Shown here: positions 53,280 through 62,478 of the stretch, in pieces | Numbering within the stretch: the stretch's first letter is position 1 | Layout of the letters: each line of letters begins with the position of its first letter | Assembly (NCBI GenBank): GCA_016584305.1 | Contig: JACEEZ010025360.1 | Location: forward strand, 22,501 to 86,500 | DNA length: 64,000 bases | Direction: 5' to 3' | From: Chionoecetes opilio | Lineage: Eukaryota; Arthropoda; Malacostraca; Decapoda; Majidae | Position numbers and translations under genes: made by a program | The notes under the pieces: generated by a model | What the model saw: the letters and a program-made list of their open reading frames with translations, nothing else | Database searches by the model: none | Told to the model about the DNA's origin: nothing

Positions 53280-53742
53280 TGTTACGCCCCCCCCGTAACT
53301 TACCAAAGACAGTTCACTGTTCTTGAGTTCGGCGTGGGGCTGGTGATCCGAGGACTACTTACTGGTAACGTTCAGAGCACTGGCGAGTAAAAGAGCGTCT
53401 CCTTTAACCATTTATTTCCACATGGTACTTGTATTGAGAAGGCACACACAGTTACAGGAGGGGAGTGTATACACTTATCTTCACAAACAAGCACACGCTT
53501 CAAGCATTCCAGGGCACAGGCGTATAGGCGAGAGGAGCGGGAGAACAGATCCGAGCGTTACCATGGACGGGTGACGACTGTTTCTCTGTCCTTTTCGCGC
53601 GTCGGCGCGCCCCTGCCAGACCTCTCTCACTCCTGCCTTTCGCTACCCAGACATTCACACATAGGCTACACACACATTGCCTCGCACGCCACCCAAACAT
53701 TCACACATACACACACATGATTATAGTTCTACAATCGTAACA
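53280..53742 (-). repeat. Gypsy 5' LTR (463 bp)
   Basis: Same ends. The internal side begins AATGGTGTCATAAGTGG on the minus strand, a TGGTGTCA-type primer-binding site. Length differences from the other LTR are simple-repeat indels. Confidence 0.95.
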
Positions 53743-53746
53743 ATAC

Positions 53747-54248
53747 AATACCTATACTTGTAATAAATTCATATCAGGGCAAACCTATATATTAAATATA
53801 TACATCGGTCGACTTCTTTAATCAAAACGTATAGTTCATCATACAAGTTTGGCCGCTATAATGATGCGGTGGTGGTGGTGGTATCAAATGTCTGACGTAC
53901 TAGTACACACGCACGTATACACACAAGCAAGGATATTATAAAGCTATACTATCCTTTCACACAAGTGTCACGTGTGTCACAGTGAGGTGTTAGCCCCCCG
54001 TGTGTCTTGTCTGACCTAAAGAGCGAACGCGCAGTTCTCGTCCACTATAACAGAGTACCGCCAGGGCCACGGATACGGCATACGTACGGCGCGGGCCAGC
54101 AGTGGTCTATAGATACTATTTCGGGCACGCGGGACTCGAACTTATGATCAGCGCATCAAGGTATACCCTGGGTACGTCTCTGTAGTAATCAGTGGGAGAA
54201 TATTACGCTGAAAGGCTAATATGGCGGCTATGTATTATCGTAACATTC
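53747..54248. other. Interior of the outer TIR element and repeat scraps
   Basis: About 54,005-54,050 (GCGCAGTTCTCGTCCACTAT AAC) resembles a Merlin terminus. A (GGT)n run lies near 53,867. Nothing coding. Confidence 0.45.
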
Positions 54249-54470
54249 TGGCGGTGCTGTGCTAAAATCGGCCCTATTTCGGAAATCAGCCGATCTTAGC
54301 TCAACACCGGCAAACATAGTTTGTAGGTTTAGGTTAAGTTATGTTTAGGTCTGGTTTAGGTTAGGTAAGGTTTATGATAGTTTTGTGTTAAGTTTTGTAG
54401 AGTTATTTAGGTTAAATAAGCGTCCGCGGGACGATTTCCGAAAGGGGCCCATTTTAGCACAACAGCGGCA
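54249..54470. mobile_element. Short MITE (222 bp)
   Basis: TGGCGGTGCTGTGCTAAAAT ... and inverted TGCCGCTGTTGTGCTAAAAT, continuing through GGCCC and TTTCGGAAATC, form about 38-bp imperfect TIRs. The interior has GGTTTAGGTTA-type repeats. Target duplication not resolved. Confidence 0.7.
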
Positions 54471-55083
54471 TTTGAAGTCTCTTTAAATTTATTTATCGGG
54501 CTCCCTGACAGCTGAGAACATGATGATTGGCTAGATAAAGCCGCGTCATGCGAGGCGCTGCTCTGTGATTGGTTAGGAGAATTTTCCCACACATATCCCT
54601 AGAATATCCCTATATTCCCCACCCAGAGGCCACCGATAACCGTACGGGAGTGACGGCTCGGTACGAGCATCTCCCTCAGCCCACCCTCGTAAGGTTATTG
54701 TAGCCATACACTCGTAAGTTGTCCCTTACGAGGGATTTTCGAGCATCCCTGCCCAGGCCTTTAAACCGGCTGCTCCTGTAGTCTTGTTCTTGTTCTTGTT
54801 TTAGGGCTGTAGAGTCTATTGTCTATTTCTCATATACCACATTCTTTCCAAAAACTCTTTCACTGTCTCAATCATCCGTCCACTTGTCTCACCACACAGT
54901 CCCAGCAGTAATAACATCCATTCTCTTCCTATCCTTTCAACCACCTCGTTCATGTCACCTCCCATTTCAGTCAAAACCACACGCATCATTTCCATTCTCT
55001 CCCCGCTATACTTCTCACATTCTAGTATCACATGTTCCACTGTTTCATCCTCACCCATAGGCGTATTTTGTAGTGTCCTTCCG

Positions 55084-55850
55084 GAGTAAAATTATACTTA
55101 TTTAAGCTCCGCCCCTGCTTGCCATCACAAAATACGATTGTAGCGCTGCCAAAGCTCTTTCTTGATGTTGCCGAGAGTAAAAGTGTCGTACACTTCATTA
55201 CCTCTTGCAGAGCTCAGGATATCGTTAAGGTTGACATTATTGAAGGCACAGCAAAGAGTAGTAGCGTGATTGTCTGTATTATACACATCGATATCTAATT
55301 GTTTTGAGCTCTTAGAATGGCCTAGCATTGTTTTCTAACTCTATAGATGGACTTGATATTAAACTGAAATGTTTAGGGCGCTATGAAACTGTTATTTGAA
55401 TATCTATTTGCTACACAGCCATTTCACGATGTGCGTCGAGGATGTTTAATGCTTTCATGGACCTGTAAGTAAAATTATACTTATTTAAGCTCCGCCCCTG
55501 CTTGCCATCACAAAATACGATTGTAGCGCTGCCAAAGCTCTTTCTTGATGTTGCCGAGAGTAAAAGTGTCGTACACTTCATTACCTCTTGCAGAGGCTCA
55601 AGGAATATCGTTAAGGTTGACATTATTGAAGGCACAGCAAAGAGTAGTAGCGTGATTGTCTGTATTATACACATCGATATCTAATTGTTTTGAGCTCTTA
55701 GAATGGCCTAGCATTGTTTTCTAACTCTATAGATGACTTGATATTAAACTGAATGTTTAGGGCCGCTATGAAACTGTTATTTGAATATCATTTGCTACAC
55801 AGCCATTTCACGATGTGCGTCGAGATGTTTAATGCTTTCATGGACCTGTA
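55084..55850. repeat. 383-bp tandem duplication inside the TIR element
   Basis: Unit starting GTAAAATTATACTTATTTAA and ending TTTCATGGACCT occurs at 55,084-55,466 and 55,467-55,848, differing by a few single-base indels. The unit includes the inner part of the left TIR, so that TIR section exists twice. A minus-strand frame (about 67 codons, ending NIKKELWQRYNRIL) lies in each. Confidence 0.9.
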
Positions 55851-55959
55851 CGTATGTAGGCTACGTGTACCTACATCTACGTTTCACCAATTATTCTTTG
55901 CCTAACCTAGATGAATGCTGGTTGTGATTCATCCTCCAGTGCATCTCCCCCGTTTAACA

Positions 55960-56275
55960 TCCATGGGCGGTGTGTGGTGGGCGGTGTGTGATGGACGTGT
56001 GTGGGTGGGTGTGTGGTGGGCGGATGTATGATGGGCGTGTGGTGGGTGGGTGTGTGGTGGCGGATGGGTATGGGCGTGTGGTGGGTGGGTGTGTGGTGGG
56101 CGGATGTGTGATGGGCGTGTGGTGGGTGGGTGTGTGGTGGGCGGATGGGTGATGGGCGTGTGGTGGGTGGGTGTGTGGTGGGAGGATGGGTGATGGGCGT
56201 GTGGTGGGCGGGTGGTGGTGGGCGGGTGGGTGCCTGGGTGGTGGTGGGTGTGTGGTGGCCCGTGGGTAGAGACCT
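55960..56275. repeat. GTGTGGTGGGTGGGTGTGTGGT-type minisatellite
   Basis: G/T-rich tandem units of about 32-36 bp including GCGGATGGGTGATGGGCGTG. Histidine/proline- or glycine/valine-rich frames are artefacts. Confidence 0.92.
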
Positions 56276-57375
56276 CACCGTGTTGGCGCTGAATCAGACT
56301 GATGAAATGTTCGTATTCGTGCCCTGCGATAGGTTCTCTAAAAGGCTTTCTTTTTGTGTGATATAACATATATACCAAATTTATACATTTCTATTGCAAA
56401 TGTAATATCACTCATGAATATATTTAAGTATTTGACTATACTATAGCAATAATACACCAGTTTTGGTGCTAAGCCAGCAAGCATCAACGAAGATTCGGAC
56501 ACATTGAAAAATTCGAGGGATTGGGAAATTTGTTCCCAGACGTCGCTGGAGAATTTTAATATTTGTGACTTCTTACCTGTTAAGAGTCACCTACTCTACT
56601 CCTTACTACTCCTTACCTACTATTAATTAAATACAGTATCCTTTGCATGTCGTGCGCATGTAATGAATGTTGAATTGGATGAGAATTAAAGGAAAAGAGA
56701 AACATTTACGGGAGGAGTTTTGATAAGATTTTCTCATGCGCGCGATCTGATTGGCCAGGCTCTTGAAACCACCACCCACACCCACGACTGTATAATTTTA
56801 CAGGAAAAGAGTAAAATAAGTGTATCTGCTCAGTTTTCTATGCACGCAAAAGAGTAAAAAATAAGTGGGCGGAGCTTAAATAAGTAAAATTTTACTTCCA
56901 AGGGCATGGACAAAATACGCCTCATGTCACACATCTGGCACACTTTGCTGCCTGACTCGGACCATCTGTAGTTCCTTGCATTTACATCTAAGCACTGTGT
57001 TCTGGCTTGGAAGAGAAGGTCGCCACCCCGGGTTCCATCATACACACTTTCATACGCTGGTGCCTCTTTCTCCTTATACCATTCTAGTGTTTTCTTTTGC
57101 TCCATCTCATTTTTCCACTTACTCAGCCCCACATACTTCACTACTCTATCGATCTCAGTTTTCCACTTTCTCACATCCCACTCAAGGCCTTCTTCATCAC
57201 CATTCAACATCTTCCATTCAATTACATTCGGTCTTCCATCTATCAGTTGATACATCCACCAAAATCGCAATCCACTTCTTTCTACCATTTTTTGGCATCG
57301 CTTCCCCCATTTACTACTACATTCACTCCACAAATAAACTTTTCGTGCCAATCTTGTGTCCTCCATTCGTTCCAG

Positions 57376-57446
57376 TCTGATCTTATACAGGTATAAGATC
57401 AAGATTCGAAAGCAACACTCAGGTCTGAGTGTTGCTTTCGAATGTC
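57376..57446. repeat. Two adjacent palindromes in LINE RT
   Basis: GATCTTATACAGGTATAAGATC-type palindrome (about 57,377-57,398) followed by a 20-bp-armed palindrome ATTCGAAAGCAACACTCAG / inverse (about 57,402-57,442). Relative to the sister LINE at 61.5 kb, 36 nt are extra here; the frame stays open. Confidence 0.85.
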
Positions 57447-58358
57447 TCTCCCTAAATGTACTCCATCCCATGTCACCTCTTAAACCTTCAGTCGCTGCAT
57501 ACCTAGGTGCATTCAGTGCCATTCTTGCTACTTTATTTTGTCCCACTTCCAATATCTCTATTTCACTCTCATTCCATGCAATCACCTCCATACCATACAT
57601 AATGCTTGGGACAGCCACACTTTTCCACACTTCCCTCAACACATACTTGCTTGCCCTCATCCTTGCCACACTCCCAAGTCGACCAACCCACTGATTGGCC
57701 TGGCTGATCTTTTCAGCCTTTGCTTTTCCACATCCATTGGAACTCATGCACATCCCTAGGTACTTGTATTCACTAGTTTGTTCTAATTCATTTTCTCCCA
57801 GTCTCCATGTAGCGTTTCTGTCATCCTCTGTTATATTTACTATCATCACCTTACTTTTCTCACGGCTAAATTTTACTCCAAAGTCTCTCCCATACTCATT
57901 CACCACATATAACAGGCTCTGGAGTTCCTCGGCCGACTCACTCATAACTACCATATCATCTGCATACATTAACAAGCTTATTTTGTCATTTCCTACTCTC
58001 ACTCCTGCATCCATTCTTCTCATCCTTACTGCCAGTTCCTCAGTATACAGACTAAACAAGGTTGGGGACAGAGTGCATCCTTGCCTAACACCTCTCTCAC
58101 TCCTCACCCATTCTGTTTCTATACTACCTAGCCTATATTTTGCTCTAGTGTCTTCATACATGCTTCTCACTATGTTCACTATCTTTTGGCTCAACCCAAC
58201 TGTAGGATATACTGTATCGTGAGCGCTGGCATCCCTACATAGGGGAGCAGCGTCAGTTAGACTCGGGTTCGCTAAGCACGGAGACGTGCCGCTCTGTACG
58301 CTCCAATAAAGATAGACTACGGCTTCCTGTGTGTGTCTCATCTAGACACCCCTTGATC

Positions 58359-59720
58359 ATGGCACATAGGAGTAGGATACCGTTCCCACAGCGCCCTGGT
58401 CTAACTCCTCTGCGAAGCCGCCCAAGCCCTGCAAGCCGACTGTCCTCGTCCCTCGTCACCCAGGCTCAGTCAACTCTCCTGGCACAACAAGAAACCATCG
58501 CATCACTGCAAGCCAGCCTGGCGTCGTTGTCTGCCGCTGGCCAGCGTCCCTCAGGAAGGACTCCTGCCGGGGCCACGCCGGAGAAATGTAAGGTGGAAAT
58601 GTCTTCGGCAGGCTTTAGAACGTGGCGGCGGTCGGTGGAGGCATGGCTGTCCCTCTCAAGATGGCCGGATCAAGAAGCCGTGCTCCACATTCGCCTGTTG
58701 TGTGTTGCTGACCTGCAGCGGGCCCTGGACGTCAAGTTCACCACAGGTCAGTGGCAGGCCATGCCTACGAAGGGCGCTCTGGACGCCATCGGGAAGATCG
58801 TGTTGCGTGCATCGAATCAGGCAGTGTGCTGGTCTGACTTCTTCAGTGTTTGTCAGGCCATCGGTGAGCCTGTCAGTGCTTTCTTTGTGCGGTGTGCCCA
58901 GCGCGCCATGGATTGTGAGTTCCAGTGTCCCCAATGCGAGTGTAACCTCTCAGAGTATATGCTCTTGCGTAAGGTGATGGTAGGTCTAGGTGACTCAGCC
59001 CTGAAACAGAAAGTGTTTCGACAGTGCCATACATTTGATGATGTGGAGAGCCTTAGGGCCTTCTGTGTTTCGTTTGAGGCGGCCCGGCGGGACGCTACCT
59101 CCATGCACGGCGGGAAAAATTCGCGCGAATGTGAGATGGCGGGCGCTGACGTCACGCCTGATGACGTCAGCGATGATGACTTCGCCTCCCGCCAGCTTGT
59201 GGTTGCCGCTTCGCGCCACAATTCCACATACACCCACAAGTCGTGTCGCTGGTGTGGGTATAAGCATGCTCCCGATAGAGCGTCCTGCCCCGCTCAGCAT
59301 GCCACCTGTGATGCATGCGGGAAGCCTGGGCACTTCAAGAGGAGGTGCAAGAGCTACAGGAAGCGGGAGGTTGGCAAGGCTGTAAACAGTGTGACGGTCG
59401 GCGCCGCAGGTCTCGCCCCAGAGCCACTTCTGCAGGTGCAGTTAACACCGCAGGTGGGTGGTCAGACGTGTACCACCACAGCGGTGGCCGACACGGGAGC
59501 CCAGGTGTGTGTGGCTGGCCCAGCCCTTATAGCATCGCTCGCTCGGTCTCCGGCCTGCGCTGTTACAGCGTCGGGCTGGCCTCAGAGACCTGGCCAAGAT
59601 ACCGCTGGCCTGCCTTGGAGCGGCGCCCTGCCACATCAGCCTCCCAGGGCGCTCAACACTGCAGGAGGTGCACTTTGTCAAGTCCGTGGAGCGCCTTTAT
59701 CTCTCGTGCACCGCCTGTAA
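58359..59720 (+). pseudogene. gag: Gypsy-like gag and start of protease
   Basis: ATG at 58,359 (MAHRSRIPFPQRPGLTPLRS). Capsid-like domain with FRTWRRSVEAWLSLSRWPDQ; cysteine/histidine pair CRWCGYKHAPDRASC and knuckle CDACGKPGHFKRRC; then protease VADTGAQVCVAGP (DTG about 59,491). Beyond about 59,545 this frame turns into low-quality sequence, while the protease continues in the +1 frame (LAKIPLACLGAAPCHISLPG), so a small indel breaks gag-pol. Confidence 0.85.
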
Positions 59721-60663
59721 GGAGTTGGGGCTGGTACACAGCGACTTCCCACACACACCGCCGACCGTTGCTGCTGCGGAGATAACCGAAGATGTTCCCG
59801 GCAGCCCCCCGGCCAGACCTCCCTCGCTGCCGCTGCCGCCGCTGGAGGAGAACGTTCCGCGGCTAGAGGAATGGTTGCTGAGGCAGTTCTCGTCGACAAC
59901 ATTCAATACTGACAGGAACCCACTACCTGTCATCGAAGGCGCGCCGCATCACATCCACCTACTGGAGGGCGCGCAGTCCCACGTCTGCCACACCCCTGCT
60001 TCGGTCCCCAAGCATTGGAGGGCTGAGGTTAAGCAGCAGCTCGACGATGATGTTAAAAGAGGCGTGATTCGCCCAGTCCCCGCGGGTGAGGCCACGGAGT
60101 GGTGTGCGCGCATGGTGGTGGTGGCGAAAAAGTCAGGCAAGCCGCGCAGGACTGTAGACTTCCAGAAGCTAAATGCGTGGTGCCGCCGTGAAACACACCA
60201 CACGCCGGCGCCCTTCGACATGGTGTCCGACATCCCCCCACACTCCTACAAGACGGTGATGGACGCTCACTGGGGATTCCACCAAGTCGAGCTTGAAGAA
60301 GAAAGCAGGCACCTGACAACCTTCATTACCCCGTGGGGTCGCTATCAGTACTGTAGAACACCCATGGGGCATTGCTCGGCAACAGATGCATACACGAAGA
60401 GATTCGATGACGCCACCAAGGATTTCTCCCGGAAGCACAAATGTATTGACGACACCCTGCTCTATGATACCTGCATAGAGGAGGCGTTCTGGCACACGTT
60501 TGACTTCCTTGAGCTGTGCGCCAGGAAGGGCATCACTCTCAAGCCAGAGAAGTTTCAGTTCTGCCGTCGCGAGGCCGAGTTCGTTGGCTTCCACCTCGAT
60601 TGGGTCACCTACAGGCCTGCAGATGATCGTCTAGCTGCCATAAAGAGCTTCTCCATGCCAGAA
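59560..60663 (+). pseudogene. pol: Gypsy-like protease end and reverse transcriptase
   Basis: VHFVKSVERLYLSCTACKEL leads into the linker and RT: SVPKHWRAEVKQQLDDDVKR, WCARMVVVAKKSGKPRRTVD, KTVMDAHWGFHQVELEEESR, TPWGRYQYCRTPMGHCSATD and catalytic CIDDTLLYD at about 60,440-60,466. It is cut at MPEHP (60,663-60,671) by a LINE. Confidence 0.88.
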
Positions 60664-60671
60664 CACCCCTG

Positions 60672-62092
60672 ATCTTGATCTTGATCTTGATTTGGGAGTC
60701 ACCCAGCAGATGCTGTCAGTGAAGCCTTTGGTCCGGCGTTCTCCCACACACGTAATCTGTTGGGAGAGAAGCAAAAGGGGGAAGCAAAACTAGGGATTTC
60801 TTTTTCCCCTCCTTCCTCTCTCTGCATCACATTCATACGGGGTCCCCCATCACTGAGGGGCCCCCTGCCTTTCATGCTCTCTCCTACGTGCTCTCCACGA
60901 ATTCTCCAAGAATTCTTTTACACTCTCAATCACACGACTGTCACTCCTCCACTCAGCACACAACCCCAGCAGGTACTCCATCTCCACTCTCCTGTCTCTC
61001 ATCTCTCGCCATTCTTCCACTCCGACCTCTCCTTCCACTACCTCCAACATCTTTGTTCTAGCATACTCATACCGTTCACATTCCAGCATCAAGTGCTCCA
61101 CGGTTTCATCCACTCCTGTCACACACATCACACACACCTTGCTGCCATCATTCTTCCATCTGTACATACGACTATTTACCTCCAGCGACTTTGTCCTGGC
61201 TCTGAAGAGCAGGTCCCCTCCATAGCCACCATCATAGAACCTTTCATACCGTGGCTGGTCCTTTCTCCTGTACCATTCCAGTGTTGATTTCTCACTCATT
61301 GCCCTCAGCCATTCTTCTTTCCCTTTTTCTTCCACTCTCCTATTTATTTCCTTTTTGCATACAGCCATACTCCCATGTCTCATCACTCCTGTCACAAACA
61401 TTCCCAGTTCACCTGTCCATCTTTCCACTTTTACCGAGTCTTTCATCCACTTCCCATACATATTCCAGTCCCAAACCTTGCTTGCCCATTTGCTGTCATC
61501 CATTCGTTGCAGTCTAGCTCTGTACCTCAGTCCTGCCTTTGCTATCCTCTCTCTGAACGTGCTCCATCCCATGTCTCCTCTAATTGCTTCCACTGCCACA
61601 TACCTATTGGCTCCTAATGCTATTCTGCCTGCTTTGTTCTGTGTTACTTCCAATCTGTCCAACTCCTTCCTAGACCACACCATTGTTTCCAGGCCATACA
61701 TAATGCTAGGGACTGCCACACCCTTCCATAGTCCTCTCACCACTTCATATTTGTTGGCCCGACATCTTGCCACACTGCCTAGCCCTCCAACCCACTGGTT
61801 GGCTCTAGCTATCCTCTCATGTTTAGTTTTCTCATAGCCTTTATCATCCAACCAAATACCCAGATACTTGTACTCTTTCGTTCTCTTTATTTCATTCCCA
61901 CCCACCATCCAAATCCTGTCATCATCAGAGTCATCCCCATTCACCACCAACACTTGACTCTTCTCCTTACTGAGCCTAACGTTGAAGTCCCTTCCATACT
62001 CAGTCACAGCATTCAGCATCTCTTGTAGCTCATTGTGGTTTTCACTAAGGATCACCACATCATCTGCATACATCAGTACACTCAACACTTCA
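60672..62092 (-). mobile_element. LINE inserted in Gypsy-like pol, 5'-truncated
   Basis: The minus-strand frame 62,088-60,850 starts at the catalytic LMYADDVVILSENHNELQ and continues KTKEYKYLGIW, RANQWVGGLGSVARCRANKY, MGWSTFRERIAKAGLRYRAR and knuckle CVMCVTGVDETVEHLMLEC, ending ARRREHERQGAPQ. It is intact over 412 residues. The 3' tail is (AAGATC)n (60,673-60,691). The 5' end was lost just before the RT active site. Its target is the MPEHP|SITDV junction of the host element. Confidence 0.92.
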
Positions 62093-62478
62093 CCTCCATC
62101 ACTGACGTGAGATCTTGGTACGGATTCGTGAACCAGCTGGCGCCCTTCCTTGCAACAGCCCCTATTATGGAGCCGTTCCGCGACCTCCTCAAGAAGCCCA
62201 CCGGCAAGAAAGTGTACTGGGACGAGCAGCTGCGGCAGAAGCTCGAGCAGGCGAAGGCCACGATATGTCAGTTGGCCAAGGACGGGCTGGCTTACTATGA
62301 TCGCACCAGGCCCACTGCTGTTATTACTGACTGGAGCAAGCTGGGACTAGGCGTTGTCATCCTCCAGCAGCACTGCCGCTGTTCATCTGTGGACGTACCA
62401 TTCTGCTGAAAGACCGGCTGGCGCCTGGCACTGTGTGGCAGCCGTCACTTAACCGCTGCTGAGGCGGGATACGCCCCT
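62093..62478 (+). pseudogene. pol: Gypsy-like pol: RT thumb / RNase H start
   Basis: SITDVRSWYGFVNQLAPFLA continues the connection domain after the LINE; VITDWSKLGLGVVILQQHC is the first RNase H acid (D). A frame break follows near 62,385. Confidence 0.85.

Larger units (their letters stand above)
45643..53742 (-). mobile_element. Gypsy (Metaviridae-type) LTR retrotransposon, complete but interrupted
   Basis: Minus-strand element with 5' LTR 53,280-53,742, 3' LTR 45,643-46,095 and 4-bp target duplication ATAC (45,639-45,642; 53,743-53,746). The order is LTR, gag, pol (protease-RT-RNase H-integrase), polypurine tract AAAGGGGGGG just before the 3' LTR, LTR. Breaks: a solo LTR inserted in gag and a 20-nt palindromic insertion in integrase. 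LTRs differ mainly by small indels in C-runs and TC/CA repeats, suggesting a fairly recent insertion. Confidence 0.95.
45321..54760. mobile_element. Outer TIR element split by the Gypsy insertion
   Basis: The left end AGGCCAGGGGAGAGATGCTC GAAA and the inverted right end AGGCCTGGGCAGGGATGCTC GAAA match as TIRs. TTA follows the right end (54,761-54,763) and TAAT precedes the left. Without the 8.1-kb Gypsy it would be about 1.3 kb. The interior includes CGTAAG-rich blocks in both halves. Harbinger-like by ends only. Confidence 0.65.
55059..56922. mobile_element. TIR element inserted in the LINE (1.86 kb, CAT duplication)
   Basis: The left end AGGCGTATTTTGTAGTGTCC and the inverted right end AGGCGTATTTTGTCCATGCC continue together through AGTAAAATT and ACTTATTTAAGCTCCGCCC (about 57 bp). 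CAT flanks both ends (55,056-55,058; 56,923-56,925), and removing element plus one CAT restores the LINE frame. It contains a 383-bp tandem duplication and a minisatellite. No recognisable transposase. Superfamily unclear. Confidence 0.88.
54781..58222 (-). mobile_element. LINE (non-LTR retrotransposon), 5'-truncated, split by a TIR element
   Basis: RT half at 58,222-56,926: GLSQKIVNIVRSMYEDTRAK, GVRQGCTLSPTLFSLYTEEL, catalytic LLMYADDMVVMSES, then the C-terminal domain up to SKVCQMCD. The C-terminus resumes at 55,058 (GEDETVEHVILECEKY, completing a CX2C...HX4C knuckle) and ends at 54,816. The 3' tail is an (AAGAAC)-type repeat (54,781-54,802). Same family as the insertions at 16.0 and 60.7 kb. 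Clade not assigned. Confidence 0.9.

Noticed and set aside
54005..54050. Third Merlin copy
   Set aside because: Only one terminus-like stretch of about 30 bp is present, with no partner end or target duplication.
55125..55328. Transposase gene fragment in the duplicated unit of the TIR element
   Set aside because: The 67-codon frame ends NIKKELWQRYNRIL but carries no motif that I can tie to a transposase family.
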